A DNA stretch of 64,000 nt, taken from the NCBI GenBank assembly GCA_009268125.1, contig WBOU01000007.1, positions 248,001-312,000 of the forward strand, written 5' to 3'. The stretch's first letter is position 1. Every line of letters starts with the position of its first letter. The notes beneath the pieces were generated by a model, which saw only the letters and a list, made by a program, of their open reading frames with translations, did not search any database and had not been told where the DNA came from. The DNA is from Chloroflexia bacterium SDU3-3. GTDB taxonomy: Bacteria; Chloroflexota; Chloroflexia; Chloroflexales; Roseiflexaceae. This document shows, piece by piece, positions 10,544 to 18,777 of this stretch. Position numbers and translations under genes: made by a program.

Positions 10544-12022
10544 GTGCGAAATCGAAATGTTATAACCTTGATCCTGATCTTGGTGGTGGCTGGTCTGGCG
10601 ATCTGGATTGATTTTGCGCCCGACAACACCTGGCTTGGCCGCGATGTGAGCACGCGTCTTGGCCTTGATCTCCAGGGCGGCACCCAGGTGCTGCTCAAAG
10701 CAGTCTCGCAGACCGACCAGGCCGTGACCAGAGATGAGATCCAGACTGCCGCTCGTGTGATCGAGCAGCGCGTCAACGGCCTCGGCGTCAGCGAGGCGGT
10801 GGTGCAGACCTCGGGGAACGACCGCATCGTCGTCGAGATGCCGGGCGTCAAAGACCCCGAGCAGGCCATCCAGACCATCCGCAGCACCGGCCAGCTGGAG
10901 TTTGTCGACCCGCAGGCCCAGTACCTGACCACCGGCGCGATCGTGCGCACCAGCAACAACCCCAACCCCGCCGCCCTGCTGGCCACGGCCACGCCCACCA
11001 GCACCGCGACGCTGAGCGAGACCGGCGCGCTCACCAGCACCGCCACGCTCACCCCGACCACCGAGGCCCAAGGCCCGATCTTCAGCAGCATCACCAAGGG
11101 CCGCGACCTGAGCACCAGCGATGTGATGCTGAACTTCGGCTCCAACCAGAACATCACATCGGGCCAGTACGCCGTGAACTTCGCGTATCGCGGCGAGTCG
11201 GCCACCGCGCTGGAGCGCTGGACCTCGCAGAACATCGGCAAGCCGATGTGTATCGTGATCGACAACACGGTGCAGAGCTGCGCCACCGTGCAGGCCACCC
11301 TGGTGGGCGGCCAGGGCCAGATCACCACCAGCACCAAGCAGGAGTCCGAGGCGATCTACCAGCAGCTGAAGTACGGCGCGCTGCCGGTCTCGCTCTCGAT
11401 CGAGTCGAGCCGCACCGTGGGCGCGACCCTGGGTGCCGACTCGGTGTCGGCCAGCCTGTTCGCGGGTATCGTCGGCCTGGCCGTGGTGGCGCTGTTCATG
11501 ATCCTCTACTACCGCCTGCCGGGCGTGCTGGCCACCGTGGCGCTGCTGATCTACACCGCGATCAGCTTCGCGATCTACCGTGTGGTGCCGATCACGCTCA
11601 CCCTGGCCGGTATCGCGGGCTTCGTGCTCTCGATCGGTGTGGCGGTGGATGCCAACGTGCTGATCTTCGCCCGCCTGAAGGAAGAGCTGCGCAAGGGTAT
11701 GAGCCTGCGCAAGTCGGTCGACCTCTCCTTCAAGGAGGCCTGGCCGGCCATCCGCGACTCCAGCGCGGCCACGATCATCACCAGCGTCATTCTGTTCATG
11801 TTCGGCAACTCGTTCGGCGTCAGCATCATCAAGGGCTTCGCTGTAACCCTGGGCCTGGGTATCCTGATCAGCCTGTTCACGGCGGTGACGGCGACCCGCA
11901 CCTTCCTGCACATGATCGTGCCGCTGCCCTTTGCCCAGAACCCCTGGATGTACGAGCTGGATGAGGCCCCTGGCCTTGAGCACGGGCGGCGCGATGATCG
12001 CGGCGTAGCGACCGAAGCCTAG
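10544..12022 (+). CDS. secD: Protein translocase subunit SecD
   Basis: RND-type accessory subunit that uses the proton gradient to help Sec-exported proteins finish crossing the membrane. 492 aa from a GTG at 10544 with GGAGG at 10528-10532; an ATG at 10526 is possible. One N-terminal membrane helix, the D1 box RLGLDLQGGTQVLL (about 38-51), a large extracytoplasmic domain, then five helices with the SecD motif GFVLSIGVAVDANVLIFARLKEE. A Thr/Pro/Ala-rich insertion (about 146-175) inside the extracytoplasmic domain is unusual. secF starts 12 bases after the stop, so the two form an operon. Confidence 0.96.
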   Translation: MRNRNVITLILILVVAGLAIWIDFAPDNTWLGRDVSTRLGLDLQGGTQVLLKAVSQTDQAVTRDEIQTAARVIEQRVNGLGVSEAVVQTSGNDRIVVEMPGVKDPEQAIQTIRSTGQLEFVDPQAQYLTTGAIVRTSNNPNPAALLATATPTSTATLSETGALTSTATLTPTTEAQGPIFSSITKGRDLSTSDVMLNFGSNQNITSGQYAVNFAYRGESATALERWTSQNIGKPMCIVIDNTVQSCATVQATLVGGQGQITTSTKQESEAIYQQLKYGALPVSLSIESSRTVGATLGADSVSASLFAGIVGLAVVALFMILYYRLPGVLATVALLIYTAISFAIYRVVPITLTLAGIAGFVLSIGVAVDANVLIFARLKEELRKGMSLRKSVDLSFKEAWPAIRDSSAATIITSVILFMFGNSFGVSIIKGFAVTLGLGILISLFTAVTATRTFLHMIVPLPFAQNPWMYELDEAPGLEHGRRDDRGVATEA

Positions 12023-12034
12023 AAGGAGACGACG

Positions 12035-13012
12035 ATGAACAAAATTGTGGCCCACCGCTACTGGTGGTTTGCGCTTTCCCTGCTGTTGATCCTTCCGGGC
12101 TTGGTGTTTCTGATGATCCCCGGCATCGGCCTGCGCCCGAGCATCGATTTCGCTGGCGGCTCGATGTGGGAGATCAACCTGCCCAAGGCCCAGGCCAGCG
12201 ACATCCACACCGAAGACATCCGCGAGATCTTCGCCCAGAACGGCCTGGAGAACGCGGTGGTTCAGATGAGCGAGGCCAAGCTGCCCGATGGCAGCACGGT
12301 GCCTAGCGCGATCATCCGCTCGAAGTCGCTTGACGCCAACAACGCCGAGAAGCAGCAGCAGGATATCCTGGCCGCGCTGAGCGCGAAGTATGGCGAGGCC
12401 CAGCGCGAGCAGATGCAGAGCGTGGGCGCGACGGTGAGCCAGGAGTCGACCCGCAGCGCGGTGCTGGCGGTGATCGGCGCGATGGCGGTGATCCTGGTCT
12501 ACCTGACCATCGCCTTCCGCAAGGCCCCGCACCCCATCCGCTACGGCACATGCGCCATCTTGGCCATGGCCCACGATGTGCTGGTGGTGCTCGGCTCGGC
12601 CTCGATCCTCGGCTACTTCGTGGGTCTAGAGGTCGACTCGCTGTTCCTCACCGCGCTGCTCACGATCATCAGCTTCTCGGTGCACGATACGATCGTGGTG
12701 TTCGACCGCGTGCGCGAGAACCTGGCCCACCGCCGCAGCGGCGAGAGCTTCGAGGAGGTGGTGAACCACTCGATCGTGCAGACTCTGCCGCGCTCGATCA
12801 ACACCCAGCTGACCTCGATGTTCACGCTCACGGCGCTGCTGATGTTTGGCGGCGCGAGCATCCGCAACTTCGTGATCATCCTGCTGATCGGCCTGATCTC
12901 GGGCACCTACTCGTCGATCTTCAACGCCGCCCAGCTGCTGGTGGTGTGGGAGAACTACGAGTGGCGCAACTGGTTCCGTGGCAACCGTTCCAGCGAGACG
13001 GCCTCGGCCTAG
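12035..13012 (+). CDS. secF: Protein translocase subunit SecF
   Basis: Partner of SecD in Sec-dependent export. 325 aa with N-terminal helix, GIGLRPSIDFAGGSMWEI (SecF-type D1 box), extracytoplasmic domain and five C-terminal helices including SVHDTIVVFDRVRENL and the conserved SINTQLTS. AAGGAGA seven bases upstream of the ATG. Cotranscribed with secD and followed by a terminator. Confidence 0.96.
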   Translation: MNKIVAHRYWWFALSLLLILPGLVFLMIPGIGLRPSIDFAGGSMWEINLPKAQASDIHTEDIREIFAQNGLENAVVQMSEAKLPDGSTVPSAIIRSKSLDANNAEKQQQDILAALSAKYGEAQREQMQSVGATVSQESTRSAVLAVIGAMAVILVYLTIAFRKAPHPIRYGTCAILAMAHDVLVVLGSASILGYFVGLEVDSLFLTALLTIISFSVHDTIVVFDRVRENLAHRRSGESFEEVVNHSIVQTLPRSINTQLTSMFTLTALLMFGGASIRNFVIILLIGLISGTYSSIFNAAQLLVVWENYEWRNWFRGNRSSETASA

Positions 13013-13035
13013 CTTGCTTGGTGAAGAGCGGAATG

Positions 13036-13072
13036 AAACAAGGCGGGTGGCGCAATGCTGCCCGCTTTGTTT
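13036..13072 (+). terminator. Terminator after secF
   Basis: Twelve-pair stem AAACAAGGCGGG / CCCGCTTTGTTT with one G-U pair and a 13-base loop, then a T-rich stretch, 24 bases after the secF stop. Confidence 0.75.
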
Positions 13073-13137
13073 GTATTTTGCACTCTAGCTTTGCGCTGGG
13101 TGTGACAGCACGAGGCGAGTCCGTGGTTTTCTTTTGT

Positions 13138-13403
13138 ATAGGTCTTGCAGGGGTGAAATAGGCTCTTGCAGGGGTGAAATAAGCTCTTGCAGGGGGTGCA
13201 TAGGTTCTTGCAGGGGGTGCATAGGTTCTTGCAGGGATGAAATAGGTTCTTGTAGTCATGAAATAGGCTCTTGCAGGGGTGAAATAGGCTCTTGTAGGGG
13301 TGAAATAGGCTCTTGCAGCGGGTGCATAGGTTTTTGCAGGGATGAAATAGGTTCTTGTAGTCATGAAATAGGTTCTTGCAGCGGGTGCATAGGTTTTTGC
13401 AGC
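13138..13403. repeat. 21-bp tandem repeat array (about 13 units)
   Basis: About thirteen head-to-tail units based on ATAGG(C/T)TCTTGCAGGGGTGAA, 21 bases each; the first is 20 bases and the last is truncated. Four variants recur: ..GGGGTGAA, ..G(G/C)GGGTGC, ..GGGATGAA and ..TAGTCATGAA. The GGGATGAA unit followed by the TAGTCATGAA unit occurs twice, so multi-unit blocks were duplicated. Since 21 is divisible by 3, both strands stay open and give seven-residue repeats, but no start site or family supports a protein. No unique spacers, so it is not a CRISPR array. Confidence 0.9.
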
Positions 13404-13525
13404 ACGGTGTTTTTCTGATACCAAGTTGTGCTTGGCTGGTTGCTTGCGAATCATGATGGTGGTATGTGTTTGGTAGGTGGATGCCCTGCGCGGGCGGCGC
13501 ACAGGGGCCAGCCCCTGTGAACCCC

Positions 13526-13659
13526 GCCAGGGGGCATCGCCCCCTTGGAACCCCCAATGTTGAGTGTTCCTATGCCGTTTCCTGGCGGCTCGTGTTTGTG
13601 CATATGGCCATCAAAACCCTATCGGCACCTTCGCCGTATGGGCCGGGTGGATAGGGTTT
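13526..13659 (-). repeat. Dispersed intergenic repeat, copy B (inverted)
   Basis: Its reverse complement matches 7476-7597 in ordered blocks (see copy A), with a longer middle stretch. Distance between copies is about 6 kb; both lie in gaps between genes and beside CACCAAGAC-type repeats. Confidence 0.7.
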
Positions 13660-13671
13660 GCTCTGCACGCT

Positions 13672-13755
13672 TTCCAAGTCCTCTTGTGTTCCCTTGGAGT
13701 CTTGGAGTCTTGGTGGTGAAAAACCTCGTGCCTTCGCGTCTTCGTGGTATTCATG
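13672..13755 (-). repeat. CACCAAGAC-type dispersed repeat cluster
   Basis: On the minus strand it reads ACCACGAAGACGCGAAGGCACGAG followed by CACCACCAAGACTCCAAGACTCCAAGG-like units. The same two unit flavours occur at 60591-60705, and a single unit at 7605-7656. Non-coding. Confidence 0.7.
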
Positions 13756-13812
13756 GCCGGAGCGCGGGGTTTTGTTTCCCGCCGAGAGAGTATGCTACAA
13801 TAGGCCGCTTTG

Positions 13813-15687
13813 ATGAGGTGGCATGTGACCCGACGTTTTCTCGCGCTTGCTCTGGCGCTGGGCCTCCTGGTGCTTGTGGGCGCTTTCCTTATGGTGCGGC
13901 AGCGCCAGCTGAGCTGCGCACCCATCCCATTGCTGAGCGACGACATCCTGCCCAATGCGGCCCTGATGCCCGCGAACGGATCGCGCATGCCCGATGGGTG
14001 GGCCAGCCGCGCATCCGGCGTGGAGCTGCGCGGCCAGGCCGTGAGCCAGAACCCCGACGAGTGGGGCTTCGATCTGGATGGCGACGGTCGCTCGCTCCAG
14101 CTGATCGGCATCGCCAACGAGGTGCTGACGCCGCTGGTGCCGGTGGCGCCTGGGCGATCCTACTGCTTTGTGGGCCGCGCCCTGGCCGACAGCCCCGCCA
14201 AGCACTCGGCCACCCGGCTGCGGCTGGTGTTCGAGTGGCAGGATGGCGCGGGCCAGACGCTGGCGGAGCAGCCCAGCATCTGGCAGCAGGCCTCGCTCTG
14301 GCGGCAGGATGCGGCGGTGGATTGGTCCACCATCACGGCGGCGGCGCAGGCCCCGGCCCAGGCCGCCGCGCTGCGGGTGCATGTGCAGCCCAGCTCGGAC
14401 GACCGCGTGTACCTAGATGGCATGCATCTGCGGGCCACGATGTTTGGCCCCAGCCAGCTGGCCGCGCAGCCCCCCGCCGCCCCCGCCCAGGTGCAGCTCG
14501 CGCCCTGGCCCGGCGGCGCGCAGGCCGCGCTCGCCTTCACCTTCGACTGGGAGACCGAGATGGGCGGCCTCATCCACACCCGCTCGACCAGCGACGACCC
14601 CAACGCGGCGAGCACCCCCGAGCTGCGCGCCATGCGCATGCGCGAGGGTGTCACCACCACGCTCGACCTGTTTCGGCCCCACGGGTTCCGCGCCACCTAC
14701 TACGCCACCGGCTACAACTTTCTGATGGGCAACACCGAGGGCCGCAGCTTTATGGGCGACCCGACCTACGCATGGGCCACGCGGCAGGCGGGCTGGCAGC
14801 AGGATTGGTCGCGGCAGCCCTGGTTTGGTGACGACCCGCGCGGCACGGTGGCCAGCCACCCTGGCTGGTACTTTGGCGACCTGATCGCCATGCTCCAGGC
14901 CGAGAAGCAGGACATCCAGTCGCACACCTTCGCTCATTTTTCGGGCCAATATGTGACCAGCGACGACTGGAGGAGCGATCTGGCGGCCTGGAAGGAAGCC
15001 GCCGCCGCGCGCGGCGTGGCCCCGGCGCGCTCGCTGGCCTTCCCTTGGTCCAGCAGCAACGGCATGAGCGACGACGACTGGCGCGCGCTGGAGGAGGCGG
15101 GCATCCGCTCGGTCACGCGCACCGCGTGGTCGCAGCCCAAGTCGGCGCTGTTCGCCCGCGCCACCCCCGCCGCCGACGGCCTGGTCGAGCAGCCGCGCTG
15201 CCGCCCCATTCCCGGCCACGAGCGCATCCTGGCCTGCCCCGACTTCTACCTGCACGACGGCAGCGCCGCCGCCGCCACCCGCCAGATCGACGCGGCCATC
15301 GCGGCGGGCGGCATGATCGACATGTGGGCGCACACCGAGGAGGTGACGACGCCCAGCCAGCTCGCCACGTGGGCGCAGGTGGTGGCCTACGCCGCCGCCC
15401 AGCGCGACGCGGGCAGGCTGTGGGTGGCCCCGCTGAGCGAGATCGCCGACTGGCAGCAGGCGCTCGACATGGTGACGCTGGATGTGCGCACCAACAACGA
15501 TCAGACAATGGTGATAACTGTGACCAATACAAGCTCTCTCGAACTTAGCGGGCTGGCGCTGCGCGTGCCCGCCAGCGTGCGGCGGGCCGAGGCCGCAGGC
15601 ACGGCCATGGCTCTGCCCGGCGCGGGCCTGCTGACGCTGGATGTGGCCCCCGGCCAGCGCGTGGAGGTGACCCTATGGCCCGAGTAG
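13813..15687 (+). CDS. Secreted polysaccharide deacetylase-like protein
   Basis: About 624 aa. An N-terminal membrane or signal segment (about 8-28) precedes a beta-rich, carbohydrate-binding-like region (about 45-215) and a deacetylase-type domain. In the latter, FTFDWE (Asp245) takes the place of the usual TFDDG and QSHTFAHF supplies the metal His pair (His371, His375). The downstream MWAHTEE may be the C-terminal motif. It probably trims acetyl groups from an exported glycan; substrate unknown. The start is the ATG at 13813; a TTG one codon earlier is possible and there is no clear ribosome site. It overlaps the next gene by 13 bases, first of a four-gene glycan-export operon. Confidence 0.78.
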   Translation: MRWHVTRRFLALALALGLLVLVGAFLMVRQRQLSCAPIPLLSDDILPNAALMPANGSRMPDGWASRASGVELRGQAVSQNPDEWGFDLDGDGRSLQLIGIANEVLTPLVPVAPGRSYCFVGRALADSPAKHSATRLRLVFEWQDGAGQTLAEQPSIWQQASLWRQDAAVDWSTITAAAQAPAQAAALRVHVQPSSDDRVYLDGMHLRATMFGPSQLAAQPPAAPAQVQLAPWPGGAQAALAFTFDWETEMGGLIHTRSTSDDPNAASTPELRAMRMREGVTTTLDLFRPHGFRATYYATGYNFLMGNTEGRSFMGDPTYAWATRQAGWQQDWSRQPWFGDDPRGTVASHPGWYFGDLIAMLQAEKQDIQSHTFAHFSGQYVTSDDWRSDLAAWKEAAAARGVAPARSLAFPWSSSNGMSDDDWRALEEAGIRSVTRTAWSQPKSALFARATPAADGLVEQPRCRPIPGHERILACPDFYLHDGSAAAATRQIDAAIAAGGMIDMWAHTEEVTTPSQLATWAQVVAYAAAQRDAGRLWVAPLSEIADWQQALDMVTLDVRTNNDQTMVITVTNTSSLELSGLALRVPASVRRAEAAGTAMALPGAGLLTLDVAPGQRVEVTLWPE

Positions 15688-17537
15688 CCCTGCCCCCCAC
15701 CGTCTCCTCGGCGCTGCTGCGCCAGCGCGGCCCGCTGCGGGCCTACCAGTGGATCTGGCTGCTGGGCTGCGTGCTGGTGGCGCTGGCCGTGGGCGCGCCG
15801 CGCATCGTCACGCGGCCCGTGCTCTACACCGCGCAGAGCGCCGTGCAGGTGGACCCGGCGCGCAGCTACGCGCCGCTGGTGACCACGCAGCCCGACGCCG
15901 CCAACTACGCCGCCGAGCGCGGCGAGTTCGACGCCGTGGCCAAGATCGCTGTGGGGCTGCTGCGCGTGAAGCAGACCGAGGCTGGCCCGGTCTACCCGCG
16001 CCTGGGCAGCTACGAAAGCCCGAACAGCAGCTTCTCGGTCACGTTTGCGCCCCAGGCCGATGGCCGCGTGCTGGTGACGACCCTGACCGACGATGCGGCC
16101 CAGGCCCAGCGGCTGGCCGACGACGCCGCCGAGGCCTTCGCGCGCAGCCTGCGGGCGGCGGGCGGGCGCGAGATCTTCCGCCAGCTGGTGGGCTGGGAGG
16201 CCTACGGCGCGGCCACCGGCACGCCCGCCAAGGATGCCTTCCAGCGCGACCTGCGCGACATCTGGCTGCGCGAGGCCTTCCCGCTGCGCGTGGCGGTGAA
16301 CTTTGTCGAGAAGCCCCACACCGTGGACATGCTGGCCCCCGAGGACCGCAGCGACCTGGCCCGCGCGCTGGAGGTGCGCGAGCAGGAGCTGAGCCAGGTG
16401 GATCTGTACGCCCTGCGGGTGCGCCGCGACGGGGCCGAGGGCGAGGCCCGCGCCCAGATGACCACCGACGTGCAGCGACTGGAGCGCGGCCTGGCCTCCA
16501 TCCGCGATGCGCTGGCCGTGCTCTACAGCACCTATGGCGAGACCTACAGCCCCGACGCGCCGAGCGCGGTGTACCGCAGCCAGCTGGCCACCGCCGCCAG
16601 CGTGATCGACCCGCAGATCCCGCAGCTGCTAGGGCTGGTGGTGCTGCTGGGCCTGGTGTTCGGCGGGCTGGGCGTGGCGCTCGACCGCAGCGCCGGGGTG
16701 ATGCCCAAGCTGGGCGAGATCTGGTCATACCGCGAGCTGATCCGCAACCTGGTGCTGCGCGACCTGCGCGTGCGCTACAAGGGCAGCATGTTCGGCTACC
16801 TGTGGACCCAGCTGGCCCCGCTGCTGCTGATGCTGGTGTTCCTGTTCGTGTTCAGCACGCTCCAGAAGCAGGCGATCGCGCTGTTCCCGGTGTTTCTGAT
16901 CGTGGGCCTGCTGCCCTGGAACTTCTGCGCCGAGGCCATGACCAGCGGCTCGCGCAGCATCATCGACAACGCCAACCTGATCAAGAAGGTGTTCTTCCCG
17001 CGCGAGATCCTGCCGATGGTGAGCGTGATCTCGGCGCTGGTAAACTATGTGCTCTCGCTGCCGATGATGTTTTTGGTGATCGCGGTCGCCCAGCTGCTCT
17101 ACAAGCCGCTTGGCCATATCAACTTCTCGATCACCTACGCCTACCTGCCGGTGCTGCTGCTGCTTGAGGCCATGCTGATGACCGGCATCGTGTTCTTCAC
17201 CAGCGCGCTGGCGGTCAGCTTCCGCGACTTCGTGCACCTGATCGGCATCCTGGTGCAGTTCTGGTTCTTCCTCACGCCGGTGGTCTACTCCATGTCCAAC
17301 CTGCAGCTCAGCCCCGCGCAGGAGCAGGCGATGCGCTGGCTCAACCCCATGGCCTCGCTGATCGAGTTCTACCACGAGACGCTCTACGGCGGCGTGGTAT
17401 ATGTGAACGAGATCCCGGTGACGGCCTGGCCCGCGCTCGACAGCGTGTTTCGGGTGTTTCTGACGGCGGTGGTGGTGCTGTCGGTCGGCTACTGGTTCTT
17501 CCAGCGTCGCAGCCGCACGTTTGGCGAATCGATCTAG
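15675..17537 (+). CDS. Fusion of Wzz-like chain-length regulator and ABC-2 polysaccharide permease
   Basis: 620 aa. Residues 1-340 look like a polysaccharide co-polymerase: a helix (about 24-42), an extracytoplasmic segment starting YTAQSAVQVD, a charged helical part, and a closing helix preceded by a Pro motif (IPQLLGLVVLLGLVFGG). Residues 345-620 are a Wzm/TagG-type ABC-2 permease with the amphipathic entry LVLRDLRVRYKGSMFGYLW and six helices. The adjacent ATPase gene starts eight bases after the stop. Role: exports a lipid-linked glycan, perhaps coupling length control to export. The Wzz part is assigned by layout and is less certain than the permease. Confidence 0.85.
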   Translation: MARVALPPTVSSALLRQRGPLRAYQWIWLLGCVLVALAVGAPRIVTRPVLYTAQSAVQVDPARSYAPLVTTQPDAANYAAERGEFDAVAKIAVGLLRVKQTEAGPVYPRLGSYESPNSSFSVTFAPQADGRVLVTTLTDDAAQAQRLADDAAEAFARSLRAAGGREIFRQLVGWEAYGAATGTPAKDAFQRDLRDIWLREAFPLRVAVNFVEKPHTVDMLAPEDRSDLARALEVREQELSQVDLYALRVRRDGAEGEARAQMTTDVQRLERGLASIRDALAVLYSTYGETYSPDAPSAVYRSQLATAASVIDPQIPQLLGLVVLLGLVFGGLGVALDRSAGVMPKLGEIWSYRELIRNLVLRDLRVRYKGSMFGYLWTQLAPLLLMLVFLFVFSTLQKQAIALFPVFLIVGLLPWNFCAEAMTSGSRSIIDNANLIKKVFFPREILPMVSVISALVNYVLSLPMMFLVIAVAQLLYKPLGHINFSITYAYLPVLLLLEAMLMTGIVFFTSALAVSFRDFVHLIGILVQFWFFLTPVVYSMSNLQLSPAQEQAMRWLNPMASLIEFYHETLYGGVVYVNEIPVTAWPALDSVFRVFLTAVVVLSVGYWFFQRRSRTFGESI

Positions 17538-17544
17538 GTGAGAA

Positions 17545-18777
17545 ATGGCAAACGCGATAGAATTTCACGATGTCTCCAAGCGCTTCACGCTGCACACCGA
17601 TAAACGCGACACGGTTCAGGAGCGGATCACCGGCCTGTTCCGCCCGCGCGGCCAGTCCGAGGACTACTGGGCGCTGCGCGGGGTCTCGTTCGAGGTGCCC
17701 GAGGGCCAGAGCATCGCGCTGGTGGGCCACAACGGCGCGGGCAAATCCACCGCGCTCAAGCTGATGACCCGCATCCTGGAGCCGACCACGGGCACGGTGC
17801 AGATGCGCGGGCGGATCGCGGCGCTGCTGGAGCTGGGCAGCGGCTTCCACCCCGACCTGAGCGGGCGCGAGAACGTGTTCCTGAACGGCTCGCTGATGGG
17901 CTTCTCGCGCCGCGATATGGAGCTGCGTCTAGAGGAGATTATCGACTTCTCGGGCATCGGCCAGTTCATCGACATGGAGGTCAAGCACTACTCGTCGGGC
18001 ATGTACACCCGCCTGGCCTTCGCCGTGGCCACCTCGGTCGACCCCGACATCCTGATCACCGACGAGGTGCTGGCGGTCGGCGACGAGGCCTTCCAGCGCA
18101 AGTGTATGGAGCGAATCTACAGCTTCCGCCAGCAGGGCAAGACGATCGTGTTTGTCTCGCACGCGCTCGACACAGTGCGCACGCTGTGCGACCACGCGGT
18201 GTGGCTGGAAAAGGGCGAGCCGCAGCTGGTGGGCGAGGCGGGCGAGGTGGTGGATGCCTACCTGGCCAAGGTGAATGAGGCCGAGGCCGAGGCGCTGCGC
18301 AAGCGCGGCCTGTCCACCGGCGCGGGCGAGGACACGCCTTACCGGCGCGGCACCCGCGAGATCGAGATCGTGCGGGTCGAGCTGATCGGCGCGACGGGCC
18401 GCGACCAGTTGGTGTTCAACACCCGCGAGCCGCTGACGGTGCGCATGCACTACGTGGCCCATCAGCGCATCGAGCGGCCCGTGTTTGGCATCGGCCTGAA
18501 CCACGAGAGCGGCTTCCTGATCAGCGGGCCGAACACCGCGTTCAGCCATGTCGACATCGCCTCGGTGCAGGGCGCTGGCCACGTGGACTACGTGATCGAG
18601 TCGCTGCCGCTGCTGGCCGGGCGCTACGCCTTCAGCGTGGCCGCCTACGATGAGACCATGCAGCACCCCTACGACCACCACGACAGGCTCTACCCGATCA
18701 CTGTGCATAGCACTGGGCTCAGCGAGCGCTACGGCGTGGTGCCGCTGGCCGGTGGCTGGAAGATCTGCGATGACTAG
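17545..18777 (+). CDS. ABC transporter ATPase with Wzt-type C-terminal domain
   Basis: ATPase of the glycan exporter, 410 aa. Walker A GHNGAGKST (about 67-75), signature YSSGMYTRLAF, Walker B ILITDEVLAVGDEAF and switch His in VSHALD. The long N-terminal DVSKRF...GLFRPRG and the ATPase core match the TagH/Wzt group. Residues about 260-410 form a beta-rich domain like the Wzt carbohydrate-binding domain that recognises the modified end of O-antigen chains. Its presence suggests that the exported chain carries a terminal cap. The stop overlaps the next gene by eight bases. Confidence 0.93.
   Translation: MANAIEFHDVSKRFTLHTDKRDTVQERITGLFRPRGQSEDYWALRGVSFEVPEGQSIALVGHNGAGKSTALKLMTRILEPTTGTVQMRGRIAALLELGSGFHPDLSGRENVFLNGSLMGFSRRDMELRLEEIIDFSGIGQFIDMEVKHYSSGMYTRLAFAVATSVDPDILITDEVLAVGDEAFQRKCMERIYSFRQQGKTIVFVSHALDTVRTLCDHAVWLEKGEPQLVGEAGEVVDAYLAKVNEAEAEALRKRGLSTGAGEDTPYRRGTREIEIVRVELIGATGRDQLVFNTREPLTVRMHYVAHQRIERPVFGIGLNHESGFLISGPNTAFSHVDIASVQGAGHVDYVIESLPLLAGRYAFSVAAYDETMQHPYDHHDRLYPITVHSTGLSERYGVVPLAGGWKICDD

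Larger units (their letters stand above)
13404..13812. other. Intergenic region with dispersed repeats
   Basis: No gene seen. Contains GC-rich short palindromes (around 13502-13550, such as CAGGGGCCAGCCCCTG and a CCAGGGGGC/GCCCCCTTGG pair), the inverted copy of the 120-base dispersed repeat (13526-13659) and a minus-strand CACCAAGAC-type repeat (about 13672-13755). A TACAAT at about 13796 could be the -10 for the glycan operon. Confidence 0.6.

Noticed and set aside
10457-12574. 705-residue open frame opposite secD-secF
   Set aside because: Antisense to well-supported genes; His/Arg/Gly-rich composition typical of shadow frames in high-GC DNA.
13138-13403. CRISPR array
   Set aside because: Units abut with no unique spacers, are too short, and no cas genes are present.
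13009-13557. Long minus-strand open frame with repeated NLFHPCK-like units
   Set aside because: Made entirely of the 21-base repeat plus dispersed repeats; the start lies inside a repeat, both strands are open, and no ribosome site or family match is visible.
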